DNA from: an uncultured Mycoplasmatota bacterium
Lineage (GTDB): Bacteria; Bacillota_I; Bacilli_A; RF39; UBA660
Reading direction: 5' to 3'
Length of the DNA stretch: 34,278 nt
Assembly: GCA_900551105.1 (NCBI GenBank)
Contig: URUT01000010.1
Coordinates: forward strand, 1 to 34,278
A model generated the notes under the pieces. The model did not search any database and was not told the origin of the DNA. It saw only the letters and a list, made by a program, of their open reading frames with translations. Numbering within the stretch: the stretch's first letter is position 1; each line of letters opens with the position of its first letter. The translations under genes were made by a program, and so were the position numbers. Below are positions 14,441 to 22,109 of the stretch, in pieces.

Positions 14441-15202
14441 ATGACTATATATGTTGATGTGGTGTTATTGTTAAATTTTATTATAGATTTACTTTTGCTT
14501 TTTAGTGTTGATATCTTGCTTAAGAGGTTTGCTAAGAAAAGAAGAATTGTTGTTGGTGCGCTTGTTGGGAGTTTATCTACATTGCTTTTGTTTTTGGTGA
14601 AGGGGCAGGCTTTTTTGATTGTTTATAAGCTTGTGACTAGTATTGTTTTGGTTAACATAGCTTTTGGTTATAAGAGTTTTAGTTATTTTAAGGATAATTT
14701 GTTTTGGCTTTATGTTGTTAGTATTATTTTAGGTGGTAGTATTTATTTGATTAATGATGATGCCACTTTTAAGAATAATGCACTGGTTTTTAGTACTAAG
14801 GGGGTTATTATTAATTTTGTGATTTTGTTTGGTTTTGGTTTTTTTATTGTTTATAAGTATATTAAGTTAATGAAGAATTATAAGTTAGATTATCATAATT
14901 ATATGAATGTTGATATATATTTTAATAATGATGTTATTAGTGATGTTGGTTTTTTGGATACTGGTAATAATTTAAAGGATCCGGTGTGTGGGAAACCAAT
15001 TATTTTGGTTGATAAGAGTATGTTTAATGGGGATGTTTTTGGTTATTTGGTTCCTTTTAAAGGGCTTAATAGTAGTGGGTTACTTAAGGTATTTAAGCCT
15101 GATAAGGTGTATGTTGATAAGAAGAGAGTTAGTGCTAGTATTGGAGTTGGTAGTGTTAGTTATAAGGGAATTAAAATTATATTGAATAAGGAGGCTTTAT
15201 GA
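14441..15202 (+). CDS. spoIIGA: sporulation sigma-E processing peptidase SpoIIGA
   Basis: 253 aa. A membrane aspartic protease that cleaves the pro-sequence of SigE in the mother cell after a signal from the forespore. Five or so TM segments fill residues about 1-150 (IYVDVVLLLNFIIDLLLLFSV is the usual N-terminus). The soluble C-terminal domain has the catalytic motif FLDTGN with Asp173. ATG 14441 was chosen because the family starts this way and GGTGA lies 4 nt upstream; a GTG at 14408 would add a stretch read from the terminator T-run. The stop overlaps the sigE start (ATGA). Confidence 0.93.
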   Translation: MTIYVDVVLLLNFIIDLLLLFSVDILLKRFAKKRRIVVGALVGSLSTLLLFLVKGQAFLIVYKLVTSIVLVNIAFGYKSFSYFKDNLFWLYVVSIILGGSIYLINDDATFKNNALVFSTKGVIINFVILFGFGFFIVYKYIKLMKNYKLDYHNYMNVDIYFNNDVISDVGFLDTGNNLKDPVCGKPIILVDKSMFNGDVFGYLVPFKGLNSSGLLKVFKPDKVYVDKKRVSASIGVGSVSYKGIKIILNKEAL

Positions 15203-15891
15203 AGAGAATTATTAGATTTATTTGTAAATTGTTAAAAATTGATAATGAGTTTTTGTTTTTAGGTAGTACTGATATTTTACCACCACCGCTTTCTAAGGAA
15301 GAAGAGCTAACACTCGTGATTAAAGCTAGAGGAGGAGATGATAATGCACGTAATAAACTTATTGAGCATAATCTTAGATTGGTAGTTTTTCTTGCGAAGA
15401 AATATGAGAGTACTGGTTATGATTTAGAGGACTTAGTTAGTATAGGTAGTATTGGTTTAATTAAGGGAATAGAGACTTATAAGCCTGATAAAAAGATAAA
15501 GCTTGCGACGTATGCTTCTAGGTGTATTGCGAATGAAATACTGATGTATTTAAGAAAGAATAAGAAGAGGAAGGCTGAGGTAAGTTTTGAGGATGCTCTT
15601 AATTATGATGCTGAAGGTAATGAATTACATTTAGAGGATATTTTGGGTACAGAAGGAGATTTGGTCTTTGATGAGTTTTCTGATAGGGTTAATAAAGAAC
15701 TTTTAAAAAGAGAACTTGCTAGTTTAAACGAACGGGAAAAGTTAATAATGACTTTAAGATATGGGCTTAATAACACAGATGATTATACGCAGAAAGAGGT
15801 TGCAGAAAAGTTAGGAATTAGTCAGTCATATATTTCTAGAATTGAGAAAAAGGTTATTAAGAAGTTACAGAGTGTTATGGAAGTTAAGTGA
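15199..15891 (+). CDS. sigE: RNA polymerase sporulation sigma factor SigE (pro-sigma-E)
   Basis: 230 aa. Early mother-cell sigma factor. The hydrophobic/basic pro-sequence (MKRIIRFICKLLKI) is followed by the processing region FLFLGSTDILPPPLS, which matches the Bacillus site. The pro-sequence looks about 21 residues, shorter than in B. subtilis. Region 2 has NLRLVVFLAKKYESTG, DLVSIGSIGLIKGIETY and KLATYASRCIANEILMYLR. Region 4 has LNEREKLIMTLRYGL and a helix-turn-helix with ISQSYISRIEKK. GGAGG precedes the ATG, which overlaps the spoIIGA stop by 4 nt, so protease and substrate are made together. Confidence 0.96.
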   Translation: MKRIIRFICKLLKIDNEFLFLGSTDILPPPLSKEEELTLVIKARGGDDNARNKLIEHNLRLVVFLAKKYESTGYDLEDLVSIGSIGLIKGIETYKPDKKIKLATYASRCIANEILMYLRKNKKRKAEVSFEDALNYDAEGNELHLEDILGTEGDLVFDEFSDRVNKELLKRELASLNEREKLIMTLRYGLNNTDDYTQKEVAEKLGISQSYISRIEKKVIKKLQSVMEVK

Positions 15892-15920
15892 TGGACAAAA
15901 GATAATTTTTATTTTATACT
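15892..15920 (+). promoter_or_regulatory. promoter of the permease gene, implying a leaderless mRNA
   Basis: TGGACA (15892-15897) starts right after the sigE stop; 17-nt spacer; TATACT (15915-15920). Only 6 nt (AGTAGT) separate the -10 box from the ATG, so the transcript should begin at or next to the start codon. Confidence 0.6.
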
Positions 15921-15926
15921 AGTAGT

Positions 15927-17099
15927 ATGAATAAAGATATGATGTTTTTTACAATTAATAAAGTTTTAAAAAGTGTCGTTGGTATTTTTATAAGTACCTT
16001 TTTTTCTATGTATTTTTTTACGTTAGTTAATTACGAGATTTTACCGATGGCGAAGTATTATATTATGATTTATATATTTTTGCCACTTAGTTTTTTTGTA
16101 ATTAGAAAAGCAATTAAGAAGAATATTAAACTGCCTTATTATAGAATAGGAATTTCGATGATGGGAGTTTATTTGGGACTTATTTTGCTTTTAAAAGAGA
16201 AACTTAGTGATTATATTTTACTAGTTGGTGCTGTTTATGGAATAAGTGAAGGTCTTTATTATTATCCTTCTAATGTATTTGATGCGGAAAAAATTAAAGA
16301 TGAAGATAGGGGTAAATATTTAGGTTTAATTAATACAGTTGGACAGGTGCTTTGGATAATTGTTCCGGTGCTTTTAGGGGCACTTTTAAGTAAGTTTGAT
16401 TATGTTATGGTTGGTAAGTTTTGGATGCTTTTTATAATATTTATGTTTATTAATTCATTTTTTATGAGGGATGTTAAGTATAAAAATAATTCGTTTAATA
16501 TTAAGAAATTTAAAGAAATGATTAAGAGTAATAAGAAACTTAAATTAATTCTTGGAAGCAGAGTACTAGAAGGTCTTACTTATTCAGCAAGTGTTTTAAA
16601 TGTGGTTGTTAATTTGTATTCTATTATTTATTTGAAAGGGAATTTGTATTACGGGATTTTTAATGGTGTAATTGCAGCAGTGTGCTTAATTACAACTACT
16701 ATTTATGCTTTTAAGAATAGTAAGAGAGATAAAGAGGTTTCAATAATAAGTGGAGTTTTAACGCTTTTAACACTTGGCTATTTGATTGTTAAGCCTAGTA
16801 TATATTCTTTAGTGATATATTCTCTAGTTGATTATAGTTTTTTGGTTTATGTAGAACTAGAGTTTAGTAAGCTTACTGCCACTTATACTAATTCTGAAAT
16901 GATTAAGGGAAAGTTTGAAGCAGAGTATCATTTTATATTGGAGTTATTTTTAAATATTGGTAGGATTATTGGTTATGTTGTACTGGTATTTATTGGTTTC
17001 TTTGGCGGAATAAGTTCATTTAAGATTATCTTAGTTTTAGGACTAGTTAGTTATTTGTGGCTTATTAGGAATTTGTTAAGAATTAATAAAACTGTATAA
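15927..17099 (+). CDS. MFS-like multi-pass permease between sigE and sigG
   Basis: 390 aa with about 11-12 hydrophobic segments and a basic central loop (about 188-212), the usual two-half layout of major facilitator proteins. GKYLGLINTVGQVLWIIVPVLLGALLS resembles MFS TM5-type sequence. The substrate cannot be told. In Bacillus sigE and sigG are adjacent, so this gene interrupts the cluster. It has its own promoter and no Shine-Dalgarno site, since the -10 box ends 6 nt before the ATG. A role in sporulation is possible from its position but unproven. Confidence 0.7.
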   Translation: MNKDMMFFTINKVLKSVVGIFISTFFSMYFFTLVNYEILPMAKYYIMIYIFLPLSFFVIRKAIKKNIKLPYYRIGISMMGVYLGLILLLKEKLSDYILLVGAVYGISEGLYYYPSNVFDAEKIKDEDRGKYLGLINTVGQVLWIIVPVLLGALLSKFDYVMVGKFWMLFIIFMFINSFFMRDVKYKNNSFNIKKFKEMIKSNKKLKLILGSRVLEGLTYSASVLNVVVNLYSIIYLKGNLYYGIFNGVIAAVCLITTTIYAFKNSKRDKEVSIISGVLTLLTLGYLIVKPSIYSLVIYSLVDYSFLVYVELEFSKLTATYTNSEMIKGKFEAEYHFILELFLNIGRIIGYVVLVFIGFFGGISSFKIILVLGLVSYLWLIRNLLRINKTV

Positions 17100-17123
17100 A
17101 AATATTTATTTTATCCCATAATT
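17094..17123 (+). promoter_or_regulatory. possible sigma-F/G-type promoter of sigG
   Basis: GTATA (17094-17098) fits the sigma-F -35 core; after 15 nt the -10 region ends in ATAATT (17118-17123), which fits AnAnTW. The expected GG at the start of the -10 is replaced by pyrimidines, so this is tentative. sigG is sigma-F dependent in Bacillus. Confidence 0.25.
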
Positions 17124-17141
17124 TCTCTAGGAGAGGATGTT

Positions 17142-17915
17142 ATGTCTAAGTATAAGGTAGATATTCCAGGGATAGATACTAATAATTTGAAGGTACTAAG
17201 TAATAAAGAGATTATTGCTTTGTTTGAGAAGTTTAAAAGTGGGGATGAGTCTGTTAAAGATGAAATTGTTAATGGTAATTTAAAGTTAGTTCTTAGTATT
17301 ATTAATAAATATAATAATGGTAAGTACGATATGAATGATTTATTTCAGGTTGGAGTTATTGGGTTAATTAAAGCTGTTAATAATTTTTCTTTGGATTATA
17401 ATGTTATGTTTTCTACGTATGCGGTTCCTTTAATACTGGGAGAGGTTAAAAGGTTTATTAGAGATTCTTCTGTGGTTAGAATAAGTAGAGGAATTAGAGA
17501 TAGTGCATACAAGGTTTTAAAGTATAAAGATGAGTATTTGAAGAAGCATGGGTGTGAGCCAAGTAATGATGTGATTTGTAAGGCTTTAGATATGGAATCT
17601 TATGAGCTTGCAAATTGTTTGGAGAGTTTAACGCCGTCTGTTAGTTTATTTGAGCCAATTTATAATGATGGTGGGGATACGATTTATTTGATGGATCAGC
17701 TTGCTGATAAGAGTAGTAAAACTAGCAGGGACGATGCGATAAGTATGGAAAGAGCATTTACTAAAATTAGTGATAGGGAGTCAATGGTTTTATATGCTAG
17801 ATATATTTATGGAAAGACCCAGATGGAGATTGCTGATGATTTAGGAGTTTCACAAGCACAAGTTTCGAGGATTGAGAAAAATGCGATTAAAACTTTAAAA
17901 AGATATATGGAGTAA
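17142..17915 (+). CDS. sigG: forespore sporulation sigma factor SigG
   Basis: 257 aa. Late forespore sigma factor. The N-terminus KVDIPGIDTNNLKVLSNKE is the typical SigG lead (KVEICGVDTSKLPVL in Bacillus). Region 2 has NGNLKLVLSIINKY, DLFQVGVIGLIKAVNNF and MFSTYAVPLILGEVKRFIRD. Region 3 follows, and region 4 ends with LGVSQAQVSRIEKNAIKTLKRYM. No pro-sequence is present. TAGGAGAGG precedes the ATG by 5 nt. ylmC follows 37 nt after the stop, as in Bacillus. Confidence 0.94.
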   Translation: MSKYKVDIPGIDTNNLKVLSNKEIIALFEKFKSGDESVKDEIVNGNLKLVLSIINKYNNGKYDMNDLFQVGVIGLIKAVNNFSLDYNVMFSTYAVPLILGEVKRFIRDSSVVRISRGIRDSAYKVLKYKDEYLKKHGCEPSNDVICKALDMESYELANCLESLTPSVSLFEPIYNDGGDTIYLMDQLADKSSKTSRDDAISMERAFTKISDRESMVLYARYIYGKTQMEIADDLGVSQAQVSRIEKNAIKTLKRYME

Positions 17916-17925
17916 GAGTTTATCA

Positions 17926-17931
17926 TATAAT
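17926..17931 (+). promoter_or_regulatory. -10 box of ylmC
   Basis: A perfect TATAAT 10 nt after the sigG stop. No good -35 box is seen. The GGTGATG ribosome site follows within 12 nt. Confidence 0.4.
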
Positions 17932-17952
17932 TTAGTGGTGATGTTTGTGCTA

Positions 17953-18168
17953 ATGAGTGATATGCAAAATAAAGATATTATTAATACTAAGGATGGTTCT
18001 AAATTAGGTAGAATTGTTGATATAAATGTGTCTAGTGATGGAAAGATTAATTATTTTATTACTAGTGAAACTAAGATGCTTAGAAGAATGAATAGTGAGG
18101 AACATAAGATAGCTTTTGAGCAAATTAAAACGATTGGTAATGATGTTATACTTGTTGATTTGAATTAA
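17953..18168 (+). CDS. ylmC: YlmC/YmxH family sporulation-associated protein (PRC-barrel-like)
   Basis: 71 aa. SDMQNKDIINTKDGSKLGRIVDINVSSDGKINYFI matches the YlmC/YmxH lead (ELQxKDVVNxxDGKKLGxIxDIDI) of the PRC-barrel superfamily. It lies directly after sigG, its usual place in sporulating Firmicutes. Function is not established. ATG 17953 fits the family start; GGTGAT lies about 9 nt upstream. In-frame GTG 17935 and ATG 17941 would lie almost at the transcript start. Confidence 0.8.
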   Translation: MSDMQNKDIINTKDGSKLGRIVDINVSSDGKINYFITSETKMLRRMNSEEHKIAFEQIKTIGNDVILVDLN

Positions 18169-18180
18169 AAATAGTATAAT
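18152..18180 (+). promoter_or_regulatory. promoter of lspA
   Basis: TTGTTG (18152-18157), 17-nt spacer, TATAAT (18175-18180). The -35 box lies inside the end of ylmC. Confidence 0.6.
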
Positions 18181-18197
18181 TTTGGTGGGTGAAGCAA

Positions 18198-18686
18198 ATG
18201 AGTAAGAGGATATTAGGTTTTAGTTTAATTTGCTTTTTTGTTGATATAGTTAGTAAGATTTTTGTTAATAATGTAATTAGTTTAAATAAAAGTGTGGAAG
18301 TCATTAAGAGTTTTTTTTATTTAACGAATGTTCATAATAGTGGAGCGGCTTGGAGTATTTTAGATGGTAAAAGATTTTTGCTCATAGTTATTGGGGTTTT
18401 GGGATTGTATGTGGTTAGTAAGTTATGGGCAAGTTTTAAAAGTAATTTTAGAAATGATTTAGCGATTAGTTTACTTTATGGAGGAATTTGTGGTAATTTA
18501 TTTGATAGAGTTGTTTATGGTTTTGTGCGAGACTTTTTAGATTTTAACATATTTGGATATAATTTTCCGGTTTTTAATTTGGCGGATAGTTTTATTTTTA
18601 TTGGGGTTTGTTTATTAGTGTATGCAAGTTTTAAAGGAGAAGATTTAAGTGGAAGTAGTAGCAGAAAAGGTAGAAAGATTAGATAA
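18198..18686 (+). CDS. lspA: lipoprotein signal peptidase (signal peptidase II)
   Basis: 162 aa with four TM segments. It cuts the signal peptide of prolipoproteins at the lipid-modified Cys. The catalytic aspartates are Asp103 (GNLFDRVVYGFVRDFLDF) and Asp130 (FNLADSFI); NVHNSGAAWSIL is the conserved periplasmic motif. ATG 18198 has GGTGA 5 nt upstream; an in-frame GTG at 18189 lies within that site. The rluD start lies inside its last codons (38-nt overlap). Confidence 0.94.
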   Translation: MSKRILGFSLICFFVDIVSKIFVNNVISLNKSVEVIKSFFYLTNVHNSGAAWSILDGKRFLLIVIGVLGLYVVSKLWASFKSNFRNDLAISLLYGGICGNLFDRVVYGFVRDFLDFNIFGYNFPVFNLADSFIFIGVCLLVYASFKGEDLSGSSSRKGRKIR

Positions 18687-19533
18687 GTATGTTTCTAGTT
18701 TGCTTGAGAATGTTAGCAGAAGTACCGTTCAAAAGATGATTGATGAAGAGTATATTTTTGTTAATGGGGAGCATAAGAAAGCTAATTATGTTTTAAAAGT
18801 AGGCGATGTAATTAAAGTGGTTGATGGTTTTGAGAAAGAGATGAATGTTGAAGCTCAAAATATTGATTTAAATATTGTTTATGAAGATGATGATTTGATT
18901 GTTATAAATAAAGCTAGTGGAATGGTAGTTCATCCTGGTAATGGAAATTATACTGATACTTTGGTTAATGCTTTAATGTATTATACTAGTAGTTTAAGTG
19001 AAAAGAATAGTTTTAGGCCAGGGATTGTTCATAGGCTTGATAAGGATACTAGTGGTTTAATGATTGTATGTAAGAATGATAAAGCACATGCACTTTTAGC
19101 TGAGGGTTTTAAGAATAAAACAATAAAAAGAGAGTATATAGCACTTGTATGGGGTGTAATTGGCGAAGATTCAGGTGTAATTGATGCACCGATTGGTAGA
19201 GATGAGAAAAATAGATTAAAGATGTGCGTTACTGATGTAAATGCTAAAAGGGCAGTTACTCATTTTAAAGTTTTAAAAAGATATTCTGATTTTACTTTGT
19301 TAAAACTGGCATTAGATACTGGTAGGACTCATCAAATTAGAGTTCATATGAAGTATATCGGGCATCCAGTTTATAATGATCCGGTTTATACTAATAAGGA
19401 GTGTACAGCTTTTGGACAGTTTTTACATTCAGCAACTTTAGATTTTGTTCAGCCCATAACAAAAGAACACTTACATTTTGAGTGCCCTTTACCTAAGGAG
19501 TTTGAAGATTTTATTAATCAGTTAGATAAGTAA
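18649..19533 (+). CDS. rluD: RluD-type 23S rRNA pseudouridine synthase
   Basis: 294 aa. An N-terminal S4 domain (VERLDKYVSSLLENVSRSTVQKMI) is followed by the RluA/RluD catalytic domain with IVHRLDKDTSGLMIV; Asp131 is the expected catalytic residue. GRTHQIRVHMKYIGHPVYNDPVY is also diagnostic. It isomerises uridines in 23S rRNA; the exact sites are not predictable here. GTG start 18649 with GGAG 9 nt upstream, inside lspA as in Bacillus (lspA-ylyB). Its end overlaps the convergent tspO by 16 nt. Confidence 0.9.
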   Translation: MEVVAEKVERLDKYVSSLLENVSRSTVQKMIDEEYIFVNGEHKKANYVLKVGDVIKVVDGFEKEMNVEAQNIDLNIVYEDDDLIVINKASGMVVHPGNGNYTDTLVNALMYYTSSLSEKNSFRPGIVHRLDKDTSGLMIVCKNDKAHALLAEGFKNKTIKREYIALVWGVIGEDSGVIDAPIGRDEKNRLKMCVTDVNAKRAVTHFKVLKRYSDFTLLKLALDTGRTHQIRVHMKYIGHPVYNDPVYTNKECTAFGQFLHSATLDFVQPITKEHLHFECPLPKEFEDFINQLDK

Positions 19534-19964
19534 ATGGTTGTCATTAAGATAAATGCATAAAGACTCCAAACGTTATATAAAATTAGTAGATACCAGTTTT
19601 TAGTTAGTTTTTTGGTTTCTAGAGTTAGAAAGATACTTGATACTAAGGTAAATGTGACGTTTACTAGTGATAAGAATAAGTTATTAAAATAGAAGAAGAA
19701 TAGGCTGTAAGTTTCTATTAAAATATAGTTTATGATTAGAATATAGAGGTAGTCTTTGGTTTGATTATCTTTTTTTATTATACTGTAAATCGTGATTGTG
19801 ATTAAGATAAAGATGACTGGCCAGATGATAGAAAATAGAATTTTGGGTGGTGTGAATGCTGGAAGGTTTAGACTATTATAAAAGCCAGCATCAAATGGGA
19901 AGAATACGGAACTTAAAAACCATAGAGATAGAATTATTAGAAATACGATAATTTTCTTGAACAT
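19518..19964 (-). CDS. tspO: TspO/MBR family membrane protein
   Basis: 148 aa with five TM segments. FYNSLNLPAFTPPKILFSIIWP matches the TspO signature (WYxxLxKPxWxPPxxxFxxxW), and the last helix region YNVWSLYAFILMTTIYLSN matches its end. TspO proteins bind porphyrins and are linked to tetrapyrrole and stress control; the role here is unknown. The motif has lost several of the family's tryptophans. ATG 19964 has AAGGAGG 5 nt upstream. Its stop lies inside the end of rluD. Confidence 0.85.
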   Translation of the reverse strand: MFKKIIVFLIILSLWFLSSVFFPFDAGFYNSLNLPAFTPPKILFSIIWPVIFILITITIYSIIKKDNQTKDYLYILIINYILIETYSLFFFYFNNLFLSLVNVTFTLVSSIFLTLETKKLTKNWYLLILYNVWSLYAFILMTTIYLSN

Positions 19965-20025
19965 TTTTCCTCCTTTACTTAAATATGTATTTGTTATAAA
20001 ATATATATGCAAGAGGTGAATTTAT

Positions 20026-21147
20026 ATGAGTGTTTTAGTTTCTAATAAAGATGAAATTATTATGCAATTAGTTCACTATTTTGTAACAGAAGAAAATTAT
20101 GAACCGATATTAGTTAATGGGGTTAAGAATGAGATTTGGCTTGAGAATTTAGAGGCACCTTACAAAGTAGTGAGAATTAATTCAAATTATATACATAATG
20201 ATGAACAGTATAAGTTTGATTTATTTAAAATAAAGAATATTACTAAACAAATAAAGAAGAAGACTTTTTCTTTAAAAGTAAAGACTTTAAATATATTGTT
20301 AGATGTTAATGAAGGGGTTAATACTTCTAAAGAAAAAAATATAGATGTTTATAAAGTAGACAGTATTAAAGATATTAGAAGAGATGATAGTTTGGCTGGA
20401 TTATATCCAAAACTTAAGACTATGACTTTAAATAAAAATGATAATATAGATATGATTATTAATATTACTAATGATATTAATGAAAAGACTGAAAAGAATA
20501 ATAAGTCTTATGAGAAGATTTTTAGTCCTAAGCAAAATTTTGTTGCTAATATTATGATTGTTATAAATGTGATTATTTTTGTGTTACTACATTTATTTCC
20601 TAATTTAATAGAGTATTTTATTTTGGATCCAGCAAGGGTTCTTAGTGGTAATTATTATTTACTTTTGACTAGTGTGTTCTCACATTATAGCGTGATTCAT
20701 TTGGGACTTAATATGTATGCTTTATATATTATTGGTAATCAGGTTGAGACTTTTGTAGGGAAAGTGAAATTCTTGCTTATTTATTTAGTTAGTGGTTTAT
20801 GTGGTTCTTTGCTTTCTTGTTTAATTACTAATAGTTATAGTTTAGGAGCTAGTGGAGCAATATTTGGGTTGATGGGCTGCTTGTTATATTTTGGGTATTA
20901 TTATAGATTATATTTAGGCAGTGTACTTCTTTCTCAGATAGTTCCGTTAATAGTGATTAATTTAATTTTAGGGTTTACTTCTAAGAGTATTGATAATGCT
21001 GCACATATTGGTGGATTAGTTGGTGGATTATTTTTCTCTATGGCAATTGGTTTATCTGATAAAGATGATAAGAGTTCTAGATTTAATGGATTAATTACGT
21101 TTGTGATTTATATTGGATTTTTAATATATTTATTATTTATAAAATAA
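20026..21147 (+). CDS. rhomboid intramembrane serine protease with an N-terminal cytosolic domain
   Basis: 373 aa. Residues about 1-170 are a soluble lead domain. Residues about 178-373 are a rhomboid core: HYSVIHLGLNMYAL (HxxxN motif), GASGAIFGLMG with catalytic Ser276, and NAAHIGGLVGG with catalytic His327. Rhomboids cut TM substrates within the membrane. The layout matches GluP/YqgP of Bacillus, which takes part in membrane protein quality control. AGAGGTG lies about 8 nt before the ATG. A strong convergent terminator separates it from lexA. Confidence 0.9.
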   Translation: MSVLVSNKDEIIMQLVHYFVTEENYEPILVNGVKNEIWLENLEAPYKVVRINSNYIHNDEQYKFDLFKIKNITKQIKKKTFSLKVKTLNILLDVNEGVNTSKEKNIDVYKVDSIKDIRRDDSLAGLYPKLKTMTLNKNDNIDMIINITNDINEKTEKNNKSYEKIFSPKQNFVANIMIVINVIIFVLLHLFPNLIEYFILDPARVLSGNYYLLLTSVFSHYSVIHLGLNMYALYIIGNQVETFVGKVKFLLIYLVSGLCGSLLSCLITNSYSLGASGAIFGLMGCLLYFGYYYRLYLGSVLLSQIVPLIVINLILGFTSKSIDNAAHIGGLVGGLFFSMAIGLSDKDDKSSRFNGLITFVIYIGFLIYLLFIK

Positions 21148-21177
21148 AAAAATGACTTGGATGTGAGTCATTTTTTT
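21146..21177. terminator. bidirectional terminator between the rhomboid gene and lexA
   Basis: AAAAAAATGACT (21146-21157) pairs perfectly with AGTCATTTTTTT (21166-21177) around an 8-nt loop. It overlaps the stops of both convergent genes. Confidence 0.9.
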
Positions 21178-21796
21178 AAAATTTGCGATATAAACCAATG
21201 GCTTTACCTAAGATTGTGCAGGTAGGTAAGATTATTGGAGACATTGTGTCATTTTCCGGTTGTAATCTGATATGATCTTCTTCTTTATAAAATGTTTTTA
21301 GGGTAACTTCATTTTCTTCAGTCATAGCTACAACAATTTCTCCGTTTCTAGCTACTTTTTGTTTTTGAACTATGATGATATCGCCATCTAGGATACCAGC
21401 GTTAATCATACTTTCTCCAGATACTTTTAAAGTAAATATAGTTTCTTTTGCTGGGATAAGATTTGCTGGTAGAGTAAAAAATTCGTTTGGCTGTTCAATA
21501 GCTTCTATGGGAGTACCAGCGGTAATTTTACCAAGTAGAGGAACTTTAACTAGTTCTTCGTTTTTTGGCATGTATTCATTTTCACCAGTTACTTCGATAG
21601 TTCTAAATTTTGATTTAGTTTTACTAATTGCTCCTTTTAACTCTAGTTGTTTTAGATGAGTATGAACAGTAGCAGGACTAGATAGGCCAAGACCAGCGCA
21701 TATTTCTCTTACTGATGGTGGGAAACCATACTTTACAATATATTTTTTAATAAATGTTAAAACTTCTTCTTGTTTTTTAGTTAAATTTTGATTCAT
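21176..21796 (-). CDS. lexA: SOS repressor LexA
   Basis: 206 aa, the usual length. Winged helix-turn-helix (about 1-67) with YGFPPSVREICAGLGLSSPATVHTHL split around the recognition helix. The S24 domain has the self-cleavage pair Ala93-Gly94 (KITAGTP), catalytic Ser129 (SGESM) and Lys167 (TLKTF). RecA filaments trigger self-cleavage after DNA damage. ATG 21796 was chosen since AGGAG lies 8 nt upstream and the family starts here; a longer frame to 21907 would cross the promoter. A LexA box overlaps its own -35 box. Confidence 0.97.
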   Translation of the reverse strand: MNQNLTKKQEEVLTFIKKYIVKYGFPPSVREICAGLGLSSPATVHTHLKQLELKGAISKTKSKFRTIEVTGENEYMPKNEELVKVPLLGKITAGTPIEAIEQPNEFFTLPANLIPAKETIFTLKVSGESMINAGILDGDIIIVQKQKVARNGEIVVAMTEENEVTLKTFYKEEDHIRLQPENDTMSPIILPTCTILGKAIGLYRKF

Positions 21797-21815
21797 ATAA
21801 TCAACTCCTAAAAAA

Positions 21816-21855
21816 ATATTAACATAGTTTATCTGTAAAGTCAAACAATTGTTTA
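21816..21855 (-). promoter_or_regulatory. lexA promoter with overlapping LexA box
   Basis: On the minus strand TTGACT (21844-21839), 17-nt spacer, TAATAT (21821-21816). CAAAC-AATT-GTTTA (21842-21855) fits the Gram-positive LexA operator form CGAAC-N4-GTTCG and overlaps the -35 box by 3 bp, consistent with autorepression. Confidence 0.75.
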
Positions 21856-21864
21856 TTTTTATCA

Positions 21865-21892
21865 TTGACATTGTACAATTGTTCGTGATAAT
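21865..21892 (+). promoter_or_regulatory. divergent promoter with a LexA box in its spacer
   Basis: TTGACA (21865-21870), 16-nt spacer, GATAAT (21887-21892). TGTAC-AATT-GTTCG (21872-21885) lies between the two boxes; on the other strand it reads CGAAC-AATT-GTACA. Its centre is 30 bp from the first box. Confidence 0.75.
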
Positions 21893-21928
21893 ATATGTTT
21901 GTAACAAAAAAGAAAGAGGGTAGATAAT

Positions 21929-22075
21929 ATGTTATTGAAATTAAAAGAATATAGTGGGGTAGTTTTATTTTATTTGCTTCTCTTAATAGTGCTGGTATGT
22001 TTGTTTTATCGGAACAAACTTGCAGAACAATCTTTTAATACTTATAGTAATACGCAAATTTTAGTGACTAATTAA
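21929..22075 (+). CDS. 48-aa single-TM protein, probable SOS-induced division inhibitor (SosA/YneA-like by position)
   Basis: ATG-initiated frame of 48 codons: a short basic lead (MLLKLKEYSG), one TM helix (about 11-27, Val/Leu-rich), then YRNKLAEQSFNTYSNTQILVTN. The length and small polar tail suggest a single-pass protein with its tail outside. AGAGGG lies 8 nt before the ATG. The promoter holds a LexA box. Divergent small membrane proteins next to lexA are known: YneA in Bacillus and SosA in Staphylococcus, both of which halt division during SOS. No LysM domain is present, so homology to YneA is not shown. The assignment rests on context and layout. Confidence 0.65.
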   Translation: MLLKLKEYSGVVLFYLLLLIVLVCLFYRNKLAEQSFNTYSNTQILVTN

Positions 22076-22092
22076 GTGTTTAGTGCTATAAT
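22064..22092 (+). promoter_or_regulatory. promoter of miaB
   Basis: GTGACT (22064-22069), 17-nt spacer, TATAAT (22087-22092). It overlaps the last codons of the 48-aa gene. GGAG follows 9 nt later, so the leader is about 11-17 nt. Confidence 0.55.
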
Positions 22093-22109
22093 CTTACTCA
22101 TGGAGTGTG

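Noticed and set aside
21797..21907. Extended N-terminus for lexA
   Set aside because: The added codons cross the lexA promoter and both LexA boxes; the internal ATG has a well-spaced AGGAG.
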